From: Lineus longissimus
Taxonomy: Eukaryota > Nemertea > Pilidiophora > Heteronemertea > Lineidae
Direction: 5' to 3'
NCBI RefSeq assembly: GCF_910592395.1
Contig: NC_088309.1
Span: 19,658,599 to 19,722,598, forward strand
DNA length: 64,000 nucleotides
Under the pieces are notes generated by a model that made no database searches, was not told the origin of the DNA, and worked only from the letters and a program-made list of their open reading frames with translations. A program made the position numbers and the translations under genes. This document shows, in pieces, positions 13,972-26,724 of the stretch. Each line of letters begins with the position of its first letter. Positions within the stretch are counted from its first letter, which is position 1.

Positions 13972-14005
13972 TTTTCGTACATGTATTGCAATGCTTGTAC
14001 GAAAA
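13972..14005. other. Perfect 10-bp inverted repeat (hairpin)
   Basis: TTTTCGTACA (13972-13981) and TGTACGAAAA (13996-14005) around a 14-nt loop. Function unknown. Confidence 0.6.
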
Positions 14006-14557
14006 AAACAGGAGGTAACGATTGAGATTGGTTTGTCAATCGTGATTGCTCAGTCAGACGAGATTGTGTGCCCATCGAATTCACATTGGTGTCAATCACC
14101 AAATGGCCAGTGCAGTAAGCCAACTTGATAGAAAACGGTATTCAAGCGGAAAGGTCCGACATAAATTGATATTAGTATTGATATAAGCTGAACAGCTCTG
14201 ACCTATGTAACTTTCTGCTGCATTTCCTCTTATTGGATGAACATTAGTAGACATGTTGGCAGAAATCATTCGCAGCCATGTCGATAATGGATATTTCTTA
14301 GGTTGGGGCGCATGGAAGGATGATGATGAGGATTTTACAGTGTGATTTCTTTGATCGGGTAATTTAAAACATCACGGTCAAATCGAGATATCTTTACCAT
14401 ATCTGTCTAGCAACACCAGGCTAAACCGCAATGCTATGATTGTGACATACAGGAGGAAACACTAGGATTTACAATGACTATGACAGCACTATGATTCACA
14501 GGGGGCTTTGCATGATTAAGGCAGACATACTATGAAGGCTAGGGTGGCTTTCCTTAC

Positions 14558-14920
14558 TGGGAGTGACTGTGGAGATACAGAGGTCGACTGGAGAGGTACC
14601 ATGGTCAGGTCATTTTGCCTCGCATGATCAGGCATGACTGGCACAGGGGATGAGGGTAATGTGATAAAGGTCATTCATCCTTACTCTTCTGATCCGGATG
14701 CATCACTGTACCAGCATTCTATGAGGGTCAGGCCACTGGGGTGTCAGCAACAGAGATACCATGACTACTCTGATCAACCAGGCCTCGCATGACCAGGTCT
14801 GCTTCCAAGAAATATAGCAGTCAGCCTCACAGGGGGTGAAATTCAGTATCACCAAGGTCAACAACAGAGATATCTTGAACATTCTGATAATCTCCGTCAT
14901 GCGTGACCAGTCCTATCTGG
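14558..14920. repeat. Diverged tandem repeat, three units
   Basis: AGAGATACC/ATCATGA..CTCTGAT..CCTCGCATGACCAGG recurs at about 14570, 14750 and 14865 with drift. Confidence 0.4.
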
Positions 14921-15599
14921 CATGCCTAAATTCCTTGACAGCCTGCCTCGGGGTCCAGAAGCGACCTTCGAGCATGACAAAGCCCGGGGAGACGACACGG
15001 CCGGCAATTCCTGACTGAGCGTGAAATGTCAGGGATCTGGATTTGCATCAGACATACATACCATAGCGGCCACATTCATCGACGCTAAATATAGCCGCTG
15101 ATTGACTCAATAAGGAGACTGATTTGGTTCCAGGCGGAAGGATAATTCAATGTTTGGTCCATGACAGGCAACCATGTGTCCACAAATGAAGGTAAAACAG
15201 CACTCCACGAACATTCCCCAGAACCACTTTGTGGATTTTTTTTCTGGATCTATGTAACAATGATTAGCCCGATCATGCTAAACAGATGAAGAACAAACAC
15301 ACTGCAATTACTAGTTTTAAAGCCCAGCAACAGGTGTGGGTTGATTTAACAATGGTAATAACCCATTTTATAACATCCCGGGCTGATTAAACAAACAAGA
15401 TGATTTTAATTGCAGCAGCACCTGCTGCCATGTCTATAACCAAGAATTAATAGTCATTATCAATTTTTGCTATAACCGACACACAATATATGACAAGTTT
15501 TGAAATAGATGGAAGCGCGCACCAAACACAGACTCGATATGTGTCTCAAATAGACATGAGTTTTTTCGAATAGACAGGAGCACAGCTGATGCAGTCCAC

Positions 15600-15770
15600 A
15601 TCACAATTGTCATCCCTAAATTTGTGTCACCCAGCGTAAAAAAAAGAGATAAGCGCGTCATTGGTGTGTCATAGACATGCAACTCGTGCATATGTTGCAC
15701 GTAACTGACGCGAAGCTGGAAAGATGACAATTGTGACTTGGACTGTATATCTGGGGACACAACAGCATTG
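15600..15770 (+). repeat. Dispersed repeat family D, copy 1
   Basis: Shares AGAGATAAG, CGCGTCATTGG, GACGCGAAGC and GACAATTGTGACTTGGAC with 41965-42165. Confidence 0.55.
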
Positions 15771-17599
15771 CCCAAATTTATATTCATTGCATATTCACAT
15801 GAACGAAAAACTTCATCTTTTCAAAAAACCTTGCCTTTAACATGATTGCACAAGGTGAATACCCTACAAGGCATTTCTGATCATACTAATGAACAATGAC
15901 ATCTCAGTCTGTAAACAAAGTGGGAGGCAATTTGAAATTAATTGAATTATTTATAGGTCGAATCAAGAAACTTAATCGTCTGCTGTGAAAAATGGCCGTT
16001 AGAGGTGATAAATAAAATGAGAAACATCCCTTATTTAAAAGACATGCAATGCACAAGCAAGGCTGCAATCACAATTAGGATTATTCATGGTGTGCTGTCA
16101 TGTAAAAATCGAAAGATTTAGAGATGTCTTTGATGTTCAAATATTCCATTTGTTTCCTTTTTTTATTATTTTTTTATTTTAATTTTAATGACAATGTGGT
16201 GTCATACTGTGTAATATCTACTTTTACACTGTCTGGCATTTAGGATATATCAGCAGGAAGGCTTCGTAGACATCTATAGCAAGGTTAATTGTTTACGACA
16301 TGCAGTAAGATGCAAGAGCATGACATAAACGCTCTGAGCCCAAGTTTAAATTTCCGATATAAAGAAGCTGCCTCTAAGGGACTCCATGGGCAGGAGCCAG
16401 GTAGGTTAGATTAAGTTACACTAAGTCACCAATAGGGGACTGTCCCACCTCACAGTACATTGAAACTATTCATAAGTAAGAAATATATTTGATGTTGATT
16501 CAAACACAACTCGTACTGACATTGTATGCGATAACATTTTTATCTCTTCCACCAATAAAATGGAATTTATACTTCTCATTATCTAGCCATCCAAAGTGAC
16601 ATTGAATCAATCACCTCCTTAGAAATTCAATCTACACACAAATGGAAAAGGGAATGAGACAGGGCAGCATGTCGAAGATATCCATATCCAATGTATATTA
16701 TACAAGGTGTTTCTCAAAAGATCACTACAAGAAAATACAAATAAAGTATAAGATATGAAAAATGCACTATAGATATAGAAAATAAAAGCTTTTTTCTCAC
16801 ATGCATTTTCAAAACATACTGTTGATTTTTTCAAAACAACGTCTTTTGTGGATTCTATTAGCATTTTGTAGTTGCCAATGTTTTTGCAAAACACCCTGTA
16901 TCATCCCAAATACTATCGATGCGGCTATGGATATTCCAATTTGGAGAGTCAATATTAGGAGTCAGTGAGAAACGACAGTTCAAAAATGCTCAGCAAATCT
17001 TCCTATCTTGTTGTCAAGATCTTGTCTTTCTTAATGCCTGGTAAATACTTCTCATCTACTCCGTCAGAGTCGGATTAGATTTTTGAATTATTGGATGTTG
17101 TTGATGCATAATATGGAATACTGGGGAAAGTCTGAGGAAATATTGTCTGTAGTCTTGTTTAATGCACTGCTGGTGCACATTGGGTGTAGACTATCGTATG
17201 CTGTCTGGGTTTTATTACAGTGCAAATCAATTGATGTTGCTAAAAGTTGGCTCATACTCTAGCCGTGGCTGTTATTTATAGCCTCTGAACGTATTCATAA
17301 AGTCTGATCAAGCAAAGTACATATATTCGAAAAGTTTGAATCGAAAATGATCTATGAGAAGCCTATCAAAGCTCCAACCAATCAAAACAAAACGGTTACT
17401 GTAAGGTGGACAGCCTATGGATTCTTAATACTTGTCATGAGATTTCGTGGTAGATCGAACGGTGCCAGATTTTCTGAATGTTGACTTTCTCAGAATACTG
17501 ACCATTTCGAGCAGACAAATAGAGGATTGAAGGACCGAAACAAGGGCCAACCACAGGGGATTGAACTTTCAGGGTCCAAGACACTATAGAAGAGGCATG

Positions 17600-17965
17600 G
17601 ATTTTTCCTAATGAAGGACCAATACCTCATGCCAGAAATTTACCTAATCTTGCTCAGAAACCTTTAAGAAATTGGCTTCAAATATCTTCTAAGACAGCGA
17701 GGATCACTGCCTTGGTAACAACTCCAAGTGTGACTGACACTACATTCACTCACATTTGTGTTGCCCAAGGTAAGATTAAAGAATGGACTCGGCATTCCTC
17801 ATAATGAAGGGCCGAGACCTCTATTTCAAATATTCATCTAATCATGCTCAGAAACCCTCAAGCAATTGAGTTTAATCATCTTCTAAGAGAGAGAGAGTAA
17901 CACTGACATTGATTACATCCAAATGTGACCGACATGACATCCACTTCCCCAACTTTTGTGCCGCC
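17600..17965. repeat. Tandem duplication, ~193 bp, two copies
   Basis: TAATGAAGG.CC..ACCTC, CTAATC.TGCTCAGAAACC and ATCTTCTAAGA recur in order with a period of 193 bp (ATGAAGG at 17611 and 17804). Confidence 0.65.
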
Positions 17966-18756
17966 CTCATCAACTATCAGTGTCGAAATTCTCAAGTATT
18001 GACCGCCGATTCAATAACACGTTCAGAAAATGCCCAAGTAATGAGATCACTGGGATCTGATTAGAGACAGAACCGGAACAGATTGACGCGGAATGGTTCA
18101 GGAGGACCGAGGGGAAGGGGTGGGTGGGTGTAGGTGTACAGTGGACAACAAGGGCGTTCTTCAACTACAGAACAATGAGAGGAGGCAAGGGATGTCAGGG
18201 ACCATCTGGACCTGATTGATATGGGAAATCCTGATGTTGGTCCAGTCATTCAAGCTAAGTCATCTGGAGGAAAGTTGATGGACATCCTCCCCTTACTGCG
18301 TACACAGTTTATGAATGGCCCCAAACATGCCAAAGGCGCCACACATATGTAAGTATCTCATGTGTCTATTCTGTTCTTAGCCATAATCCCGGAAAAAAGT
18401 TTGTCTCATCTGATGGGTACATGGACAGTTTGCTTAATCCATGCCTGACAAAGAAGCACTTGATCCAAGACAATACACTAAACATAATCCAACAGACAAG
18501 ACAATCCCATTGAGTCATTCAAGTACACTTGTCGGAAGAGGCAAAAAAAATCACCACATAAATCCCAATTATTGAATATGATATATATTCATTGCCGGGT
18601 GTTTAAAGGTTAATTCTGGTGGGCATTGCAGGCGGGCATTACCGAGGAAGATGACCGAACTGATATGCGCAGGAGGAGATTCAAAGTTCAAGAAGAATCT
18701 GAGACGCGTTATTTGTCAGACTGATCATAGGTGCAATTCCTAAAACTGACACATTA

Positions 18757-18925
18757 GTCATGACCTTGACTGCGTCACTTTGATTTCCACATCCTTTGAA
18801 TGAATTATAAAACCAAGATTAACAGCACTGACACATTACTTGTGACCTTGAGCAAGTCACTTTGATTGCGACATCCTTCAAATGAGATGTAACACCAAGC
18901 TTATTGCACTTGATCCCCCTACCAG
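18757..18925. repeat. Tandem duplication, ~82 bp, two copies plus partial
   Basis: GACCTTGA..AAGTCACTTTGATT..CACATCCTT.GAATGA recurs at 18758 and 18840. A third partial unit (AAAACCAAGATTAA) is near 18990. Confidence 0.6.
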
Positions 18926-21069
18926 GGTAAGCAATAAAGACCACATCCAAGTGAGAAACACAAGAAACTAGATCCCGCGAATGACACGTAAAACCAAGAT
19001 TAATTGTGCCAGGTTCCTTAGGTAGGGTAAGCAAAAGAACACGCTGGGACCCATAGCCCCACCCCCCTTAATGTGGCAATGCACCAAACCCCCTGATGAC
19101 CTCTACCAAGATTAGGCGCAATACTGTTAATGTCTTATCAGGCAACCACACCTGGCTGGAGCCTGATGGAGATTCGCTTGGATATATTGCTCCGGAAATT
19201 GCACATTTCTCTCAATGGCTAAGACACCCTGTCTTGACCACAATCATCTTATCTCAAAGACAATGTAATATCATCCCCAGGCCAGCCAAGGATGACTCTT
19301 TCAGGGCTGTTTATACTCGGAGCACTTAATTCACATGACAATAGCATGATGTATATTGCTTCCATGAAGTTTCAAATGTGCCATCAAATATCGATAAAGA
19401 ATTATTGCAAATTTTCGCAAATTGCTAACATCACTGTCATAACAACAAGACAAATAACATATAACATTGTCTATTGCATCCATGCATTGATGAATTTGAT
19501 ATGAAAATTGACATGAAGTGCAAATAATCACAATAGCTCTGAACAGAAACATCATGGATTGGATTTCAGTAGGAGGATCAGATTCCGGGCGGGGTATTGT
19601 CACATGGTCTCTATCGGAATGTGCCTGAAGCAGCGCGATGGGTGGGGAGGCAAACTGGATTTTATTGCACGGAGACAACAATGGGTTATCGATCGACAGA
19701 CATAAGACACTTGATTACCAGCTAAACATACAAAATGGGTGATAGCACGGGATTATTACGTTGAAGGGAGGTTCTCCCTGACCAAGGTGTCATCATTCAA
19801 AGCTACTATGTGAAGTCAGCAAGCCATTCATTTCTTGTTGATTGAGCTTCCCCAAGGTCATTTACTTTTCAGTTGAAGTATTGTCGCCTTCTATGATGTT
19901 TAGATTAAGGCGGTCCAAATGAACATATCCTTCCCCATCTTGGCAAGTTCACATTAATTCAGAGCATAATCTTCTTGTCAAATTAGGATTCAGAGGTTGA
20001 ACTCATATTATGATGAAGCACCAATGCGAGATGAATCATTTTTTATGCAAATGAAAGCTGGCGATGTCATCTTTGACTATTCTCACTCCACATAGCTGAC
20101 AACCTATAGATTATGGTGTGAATCAGCAGCCATGTCTTAAGGTCACTACCCATGTTTCTGAAGTAAAGGTTTTGGGCCTTTTACAGTCCGTACATTTACA
20201 AGGTGACCCTTACTCAACTGATAAGTTTCAGAGCTTAAATTAGCAAATTTTTAAACAGACTGATTTCAATGCGAGTCAAAAACAAGAGAATGCCAATCCC
20301 CTCAACTTTCAATGTGATCATTGTGTCAAAAAAATTATGATCAGGATGATGTTATTAGTTTTCACTGACGGCTTATGAATATTAGATAATCCGACCACAA
20401 ATCACCAGATTATGACATGACAGGCAAATTGAAAAGTCATTTTTATGCAAAAAATGTTCTTACGTTTTCAAATCCATTATAAAATTTTATGATTTGATGA
20501 GATTTTAAAACTATTATTTGATAAGATTTTCAATGACAAGCCCTAGAATAGAATATCAGCTACTATATTTGAACATTTCCATCAAATTGTTCCTAGTAGA
20601 TGGGAGCACTTTACAAAAATTCTTCTTATATGCAAGCTCTGCAATGGAACATCACACCAGTGACCCAGTCAAGCAAGCTCCCCAATGACCAGTCACAGAT
20701 GGGTTGATGGGCACAGTTCTCCACTCAAGCTGATCACTACAGAGCACACCAGCCAGGTTGACTGCAGTCTCCTACAGATTGACATCATTATGGGAAGATT
20801 GCTTCAGCTGCTTAAATAACTCCATCACCAAAGAGACTGCATACTGTAAACTACCAAATTTTCACAGACGTTTTATTTTCGCAGATAATATCCATTCATG
20901 ATATGTTTTCAGCCATGAGGGTTTTCTTTCAATTAAATATAATTTTCCCTGTAGCAAATCTTGTGACTCATGTCAAGGGGCACATCGGCCATCAAATATG
21001 GATTATTAAATTACAAAAGAAATGTTAAACCACAAGGATTAAAATCATCAAAGTGCTGGTTATGACATC

Positions 21070-21305
21070 TAGTTTCTGTTGTGAGGTGACGTCGAAAGAC
21101 GGGCAAGGTTCAAATCCTGGTGGCGTGGGACCGCCATGATCTCAACGGGTGGTAAAGGGGTAAAAGATAACTGAAAAAGAATGAGACATGGTTATCTTGA
21201 TATGCTACACCATGCCCTTGGATTCTCATTGAGTAAGATTCAGTCAAAGAAATTCGAGCTAACCAAATTACAATTTGAATCCCAGCGAGGGCGACCAACT
21301 CGTAC
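21070..21305. repeat. SINE-like element with B-box motifs at both ends
   Basis: AAGGTTCAAATCCTGGTGGC near 21107 resembles a pol III B box. An inverted partner TTTGAATCCCAGCGAGGGCG is near 21272. Could be two inverted SINE heads. Confidence 0.35.
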
Positions 21306-24300
21306 AATACAATAAATCTGACAGAATGAATAATATTCTTTGCGTAGTCAGACTCCTAGGATTCGGTCCATTTCAAATTTACTAGCATGCCAAGGCAATT
21401 TGAACATAGCTCCAAGAGATCTGTAGTGCATATACTCATAGATTCAAGGGTTTTTCAGTTTGACAAGCCTTTATCATGTTTATTTAGGGGCATTATAAAA
21501 TATATCTTCCTCATTTTTCATTGTACAGTTAATACCGCACTTGAGTTTAGCAGAAAAAAGTATGTAAGATTCTGCACATTTAGGATTTTTTGAACATTGG
21601 AAGCAGAATCAATATTTTATTGGATGTAATTTAATCAGATGAGAATAGCTGACCTCCTTAACTCATAAGTTATCGCCATCCATTAATGTACACAGTCCCT
21701 GGAGTAATGTTTTAGAACCAGCTCATCACAACCAAGAGGCAGGTGCCCCAATGAACCAACTCATGAATAATTAAATCATGATTCATTCACAGATTCTCGG
21801 CATTAATCTATCCCTTTTATTATTCATACGAGCACATTTTTATACGAAATGATGCAGCATTTGGGAAACGGCTCAATAAATTCTCTATCATTCCCGGGCA
21901 GAGGAAGTAGGGGCCTTGCAAATTAGAGTAGATAGGGAAATATGGTGACTGTCCAGTATTTTAGCCTAAAACCTAGTCTTCCTCAAAATAAAACTTGGAA
22001 CAAATGATGTGTCCTCAAGTCCACATCTCAATTGATTCTTAAGCGACTGACAAGTGTCATATGATATCATTTTAAATGTAATTTTGTGCACAATCACCCC
22101 AGGTACCTACTTACAGTGTTAGAGCAGGTCACATCTTTCCCGAGACCTATTGTAGCCCTCTCAGGAACCTAAAGACCTCACAAATTAAGCACTGTGCAAA
22201 GGAGCAATTTTAAAATCATTCCCAACATGACGACTGTGGTGGGAATCCAGCTGCCATTCGTTTTATTCCAATTGCTTATCATATTGTCACAGCTTCATCT
22301 CAGGTCACAGCGCCTAAAATCACTCATATGTACAGCACTTTTGACTATGATAAAATGAAAGTAAACAAGGACCATTTTAGCTTCACCTCAGTAATGGTCA
22401 ATTTTTGTAGTCTACAGTTCATCGATAAAGCATTTCGACTCGAGAAAAATACCTCTAGGGCATGACATGTTTCAGTACATTAGGCAGTATTTGTCCCAAC
22501 TGAGATCTCTGCGGTGAAAGAGACACGAATAATGTAAATGTAACAGACCTCCGGGGTTTGTTGAACATGACAATTCTCAAAACTATCTTGAGGTACCACC
22601 AACTATGTCCAGAAAGAAAGCATTTGCGAGACAAAAGATCCAGGGCAAATTTGAGAGTGGATTAGCATGAATAGCCAAATTGGCTTATTTGTCTGCTGTA
22701 GCTGTTTGACCCTTTTCAACTGAGACAATTGTGACAAAAGGTTAAGTCTGTTTTTCTACCATATTGACAGTTCTGACCTTTTTGGGACAACTTTTAAGTC
22801 AGCAGATGCCATCAGTCTTTTTTGAAGTGTATTTATGCATGGATCTGCCTTTAACGAACATATCGACACTGAAGTTGAGAAAATTGTGATCGGTATTTTG
22901 TTTCAGTATTCTGCAGCTTTGGGATGATATCAGCACTCATGGTAACTTAAACTTGCTTCTGGCACCTTGTTTTTAACAAATACCTTTAGAAACACAACAA
23001 CCATGATTTTATCTGACATACTTTTTTCAAACGTTTTACTAACACCACATACAAAGAGAGATATATCGACATGTTCGCTACACGATATCTTCTCACAAAG
23101 GAAATTCAATAGCATCCATACATGTCATAGAACTCGCTGCAAAATGTTTTTGATAAAAAATCTTCTGAAAAAATTCAGACGTATATGTCAGGAGAATTTC
23201 CCAAACGCCTACAGCAACAGTATCTATATATTCCAAGAACAGCTAAACAAACGGTCCTCGGAGGACAGTGCGAATTCAACGTAACCGGAGGACACAAAAA
23301 CAATCCTCCCAAATGATACCTTTTGAATTGAACAAAAAATTAAATGTGGGTCTTGTTGTCCCTAGGATGCAAGGCAAGGAGTTTGTATCATAGAAGTTTC
23401 AAAGACCACATCCGACATGACATATTATTTTCAACCCCTTAGTATATATATACTCCCGACAAAATACATAACATTTTTTTGAATTTCAAAGAACCAACCT
23501 TACCTTCTGCACTTTTTAATTCTCCCAATTCAGCCCCAATGCAGTTCCATCTAGCACACTGTGTTGCAGTTTTTGGAGATATTTTGCGTAGGCAACTGTA
23601 TTCATAGATTTCCATGTGATGCCCTTGGGCCTGCTCAACAAGATGCCAATTTTTTTTGGAAAAATCGTGTTCATACATGCAGTGTTCAGTTTTCAGGCTA
23701 CATGTCCTATTGAAATTGAGATAGAAGGCTATTCTAGGATCGTATTTTATGAAACTGTGACGTAAATCCCCTGTTTTTTTGTGAGATAGGAGCCGAAAAT
23801 GGAGATTCATCTATGAGCATTTCAAAGATAAAAGAGGATATGACAGTCGAGATTTGCTGTCCCTCCGATGACACTAACCCCTATATTCTTGGAAAGAAGG
23901 AACAGAATGGTGAATTTTAACAATAAACAGCACAATTGTTGTTGTGAGAACAGTTGCTGGTCATCTGCAGCTTTCAAAATTCTAAAACACCTTGGTTACA
24001 ATGTTTCATTTTTATAATGGATCATGTATAAGCCTCTTTTTGACCACAGAGGTTTTGATGAGATAACCATAGCCTATTGGGTTGGCATAAAATCATCTGA
24101 ATTGACACAATTTGTCACATTCTTCTCAGATTTAATCAAATTTTTAAAACTGTCCTGCCACGTAAAACAACATATATAAAACAAGCGGCCTAATAATTGA
24201 AAAATTGCAGTAAGACGAGATGACAAATAACCTAGTAGGCACATGATGATCAATTTGATTGATTAGTTGCTTGAATCATGCTCTGATCAGGAGATTACAT

Positions 24301-24967
24301 AGGGTCTGGGGCTCTCATTTGAAGCTAGAGCAAATCAACAACCCATGGCAATTCCCGTGAACATAATTTTGTAATACAAACACACAATTAAATAACTCTC
24401 GAACATACATGTATATAATAATAATGTCTTTATTCACTGAAACTAATTACTTTGTAAAAGCAGACTTATTTAAATTAAGTAGTCTAGTTTGTCTGCTTTA
24501 GACTTATTTGTGGCTGTCTCTTATTTCATCATCTGGGTTTTAAGATCAATTTACCCACAAAACTACAGACACCACTACATGACCCTGACTGTACTGCACA
24601 GTCGTGACACAGACATGACAGTCCCAATCGAATCGATTTGATTCTGGCGTTATCACAATACAGCTCCTGCTCTAAGAAGACCCAACGCGATTGTTTTTTC
24701 CCTAGCAGCGCACTCGAACACCAAGAAAGTTGAGATGGCAACACCATCAATAGATGCAGAAGCCAGCAATAGAAACTGAAACAAGTTTTCACCAACAGCA
24801 GTTCGAAGATGATGCCAAAATTAGTTTTCAGAGAAAGTAATCATAAACATTCATAAAGACACATTAGTTTAGTACAAGCTGGACAATTTCGCAGAAGTAA
24901 CACAATGGTGAAGCTATCCAACAAAATGCCCATTTCCTTACAAGAAATGGCCATTTTGTTAGTTCAT

Positions 24968-25139
24968 ACTTACCTATGGAACACTTTTGCATGTTACTCC
25001 ATTTGGGCTCAAACACAAGAGTATCCCTTTAATTTTCTAAAGGGAGAACTGAGTTAACAGCTCGGCCGCCAGGCGGCGCCCTGACCGATCCCGCGAGATC
25101 GCGCCGATCTCATGCCGCCATATTTAGTCTTTACTCTTG
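24968..25139 (+). repeat. DIRS inverted terminal repeat, 3' end of element
   Basis: 172 bp that match the reverse complement of 31294-31465 with one difference (a T/C in TATTTAGTC versus TATTCAGTC). A GC-rich core includes GCCGCCAGGCGGC and several nested palindromes around CCCGCGAGATCGCG, plus a GCCGCCAT block that reads ATGGCGGC on the minus strand. The outer 24921-24967 is not part of the repeat and is copied only in the internal complementary region. Confidence 0.95.
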
Positions 25140-25186
25140 AGCGTTAATAAAGAGTATGTCCCGTTTGTGGGGACGGCGGGAGGGCC

Positions 25187-25284
25187 GTGTTCCATAGGTA
25201 AGTATGAACTAACAAAATGGCCATTTCTTGTAAGGAAATGGGCATTTTGTGTCATTCAAACTTACCTATGGAACACTTTTGCAT
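25187..25284. repeat. DIRS internal complementary region (circle-junction copy)
   Basis: The first part (25187-25250) is the reverse complement of the left outer end, 24921 to about 24984. The last part (25242-25284) is the reverse complement of the right outer end, 31441-31483. The two overlap on GCATTTTGT (25242-25250), which is ACAAAATGC at both element ends (24921-24929 and 31475-31483). The region is thus the two termini joined with the shared 9 bp counted once, as expected for the template that closes the circular intermediate. It defines both termini. Confidence 0.93.
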
Positions 25285-25716
25285 CGAATCCCAGCAACCT
25301 ATTGGAGGTGGGAAACGAGGACTTACCTAAGGCTGAGCTGTTGTTCCATCCAGGAGGCACCACCGGCATATTAGCTAAGGAGGACCGCCAGGGGAAAGAA
25401 ATGGGGAGAACCCGGAGGACCGGTATTTTGATCTCGGTATTACAATCATATTATAGAGAGTAATAGACCCATTCTCCGGAAAGCGCTAGAATTGCGTAAT
25501 AAAACCATCTTCTTTCCGGCAACAGAGCTTAGAGCAAGTAAGGCATGTTGAAGGGTGTAGAATGAATTATTGCTAAACAACAATAAGAAATTGCGTCCTT
25601 TCTAGTCTACTAGGGGTTGCCTGGATGTTGAAGATAGGGCATATCAAAAATGGCGCAAGATGCGCGTTTGACTCTTCAATCGGGCTTCCCCCCCCCCTTT
25701 TTTGATCTAGCCAGGA
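25285..25716 (-). other. 3' untranslated part of the DIRS element
   Basis: 432 bp between the recombinase stop and the internal complementary region. No ORF or repeat is visible. A run of ten C and then T at about 25689-25704 is the only notable feature. Confidence 0.6.
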
Positions 25717-26724
25717 TCAAACAACATGCCCCGCAGACACAATCGGGCCGATTGTGTGCATGCCATCTACGAGGGAAGAAACGTCTCGTAGGTAGAAACG
25801 AGAGAATGTGGAGTGATTACTCCAACATGCAGCGGAAACGACTTCTTGAAGAGCAACTCCTCGGTAGTTAGCCCAGGAGGTGGCTAGTGCTCTAACTTCG
25901 TGCGCTGAGATGTTAGCTAGCGCACGAAGATCAGAGGAAGTCTTCAAGGTGTTGTAGGAAAGACGAATAGTCTCCACAATCCACCTTGAAATAGTGGCGG
26001 CCGCTATCTCTCGTTTATTTCCCTCCTTATAGGACAAAAACAAACGCTCTCTCCCCTGGCGGATACCGGGAGGTTTTGTCCTATTTATGTAGAACTTTAG
26101 GGCCCTGACGGGACATAAAGTTCTGTCAGGAAGATCATAAGAGATCGTTCCTGACAGAGAGGGAATAGTAACCGGGGGCCGAGAGGCGGCCGGTCCCTGG
26201 TTCTTCGCCAGAAATCCTGGTATAAAAGCCAGGATAACCTCCCCTCCCTCTCTAAAAGCCAGCTTCTTAAAAGAAAGTGCATGGAGCTCTGATCTCCGTT
26301 GGGCGGTAGCCAAGGCTACTAGAAAGACCGTTTTGAGTGTCAGATATTTCATGGATGAAATAGACATGGGTTCAAAAGGATGCCTCATGAGCACCTTAAG
26401 GACAACAGAAAGGTCCCATTTAGGGGTGTTGTGAACCGGTCTAGGACGCTCTAATAACATTCCTCTGAAAAGAGGGGTTATTTGGTCCTCCCAACGAAGA
26501 TCCCAGGTGCTTAAAACACGGAGGGTAGAAGCGATGGCGGACTTGTACCCTTTTATAGCCGTGACAGATAGTTGTCTTTCCGTGAATAATTCAATAAGGA
26601 AATCAACTAATCTGTATATAGAGGGAGAGATCGGATTAACTCCGTTCTCCCTGCACCAGGAAGTGAAGGTAGACCACTTTCCTTGATACACATCAAGGGT
26701 AGACCCCCTTTGAGGTGCGGACAT
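25717..26724 (-). CDS. DIRS tyrosine recombinase (YR)
   Basis: 335 codons from the Met in AVKRMSAPQ. The start is uncertain: homologous-looking sequence (SRLELIQLHLHQRGFSD) continues about 25 residues upstream in the open frame. The N-terminal SAM-like core-binding part spans about 10-90 (STLDVYQGKW, SVTAIKGYKSAI) and the catalytic domain about 105-320. The tetrad is visible: Arg in AQRRSEL (R144), H275 and R278 in SAHEVRALATSW, W301 in AACWSNHSTF, and the Tyr nucleophile Y311 in SRFYLRD. It should integrate the circular DNA copy in place of a DDE integrase. It overlaps the RT 3' end by 118 nt and has no ribosome-entry signal I can see. Confidence 0.92.
   Translation of the reverse strand: MSAPQRGSTLDVYQGKWSTFTSWCRENGVNPISPSIYRLVDFLIELFTERQLSVTAIKGYKSAIASTLRVLSTWDLRWEDQITPLFRGMLLERPRPVHNTPKWDLSVVLKVLMRHPFEPMSISSMKYLTLKTVFLVALATAQRRSELHALSFKKLAFREGGEVILAFIPGFLAKNQGPAASRPPVTIPSLSGTISYDLPDRTLCPVRALKFYINRTKPPGIRQGRERLFLSYKEGNKREIAAATISRWIVETIRLSYNTLKTSSDLRALANISAHEVRALATSWANYRGVALQEVVSAACWSNHSTFSRFYLRDVSSLVDGMHTIGPIVSAGHVV

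Larger units (their letters stand above)
10638..24920. other. Long SRRM2-like intron, part 3' of the DIRS element
   Basis: Part of the ~30.7-kb intron. Holds A-family repeats (about 11018-11190, 13371-13517), short duplications (11980-12150, 14558-14920, 17600-17965, 18757-18925), a D-family copy (about 15600-15770) and a SINE-like element (about 21070-21305). No supported coding exon. Confidence 0.6.

Noticed and set aside
23500-23810. Minus-strand 123-aa ORF ending near a GCAGAAG|GTAAGG donor
   Set aside because: No recognisable domain, and the phase set by the donor runs into stops; the acceptor is not pyrimidine-rich.
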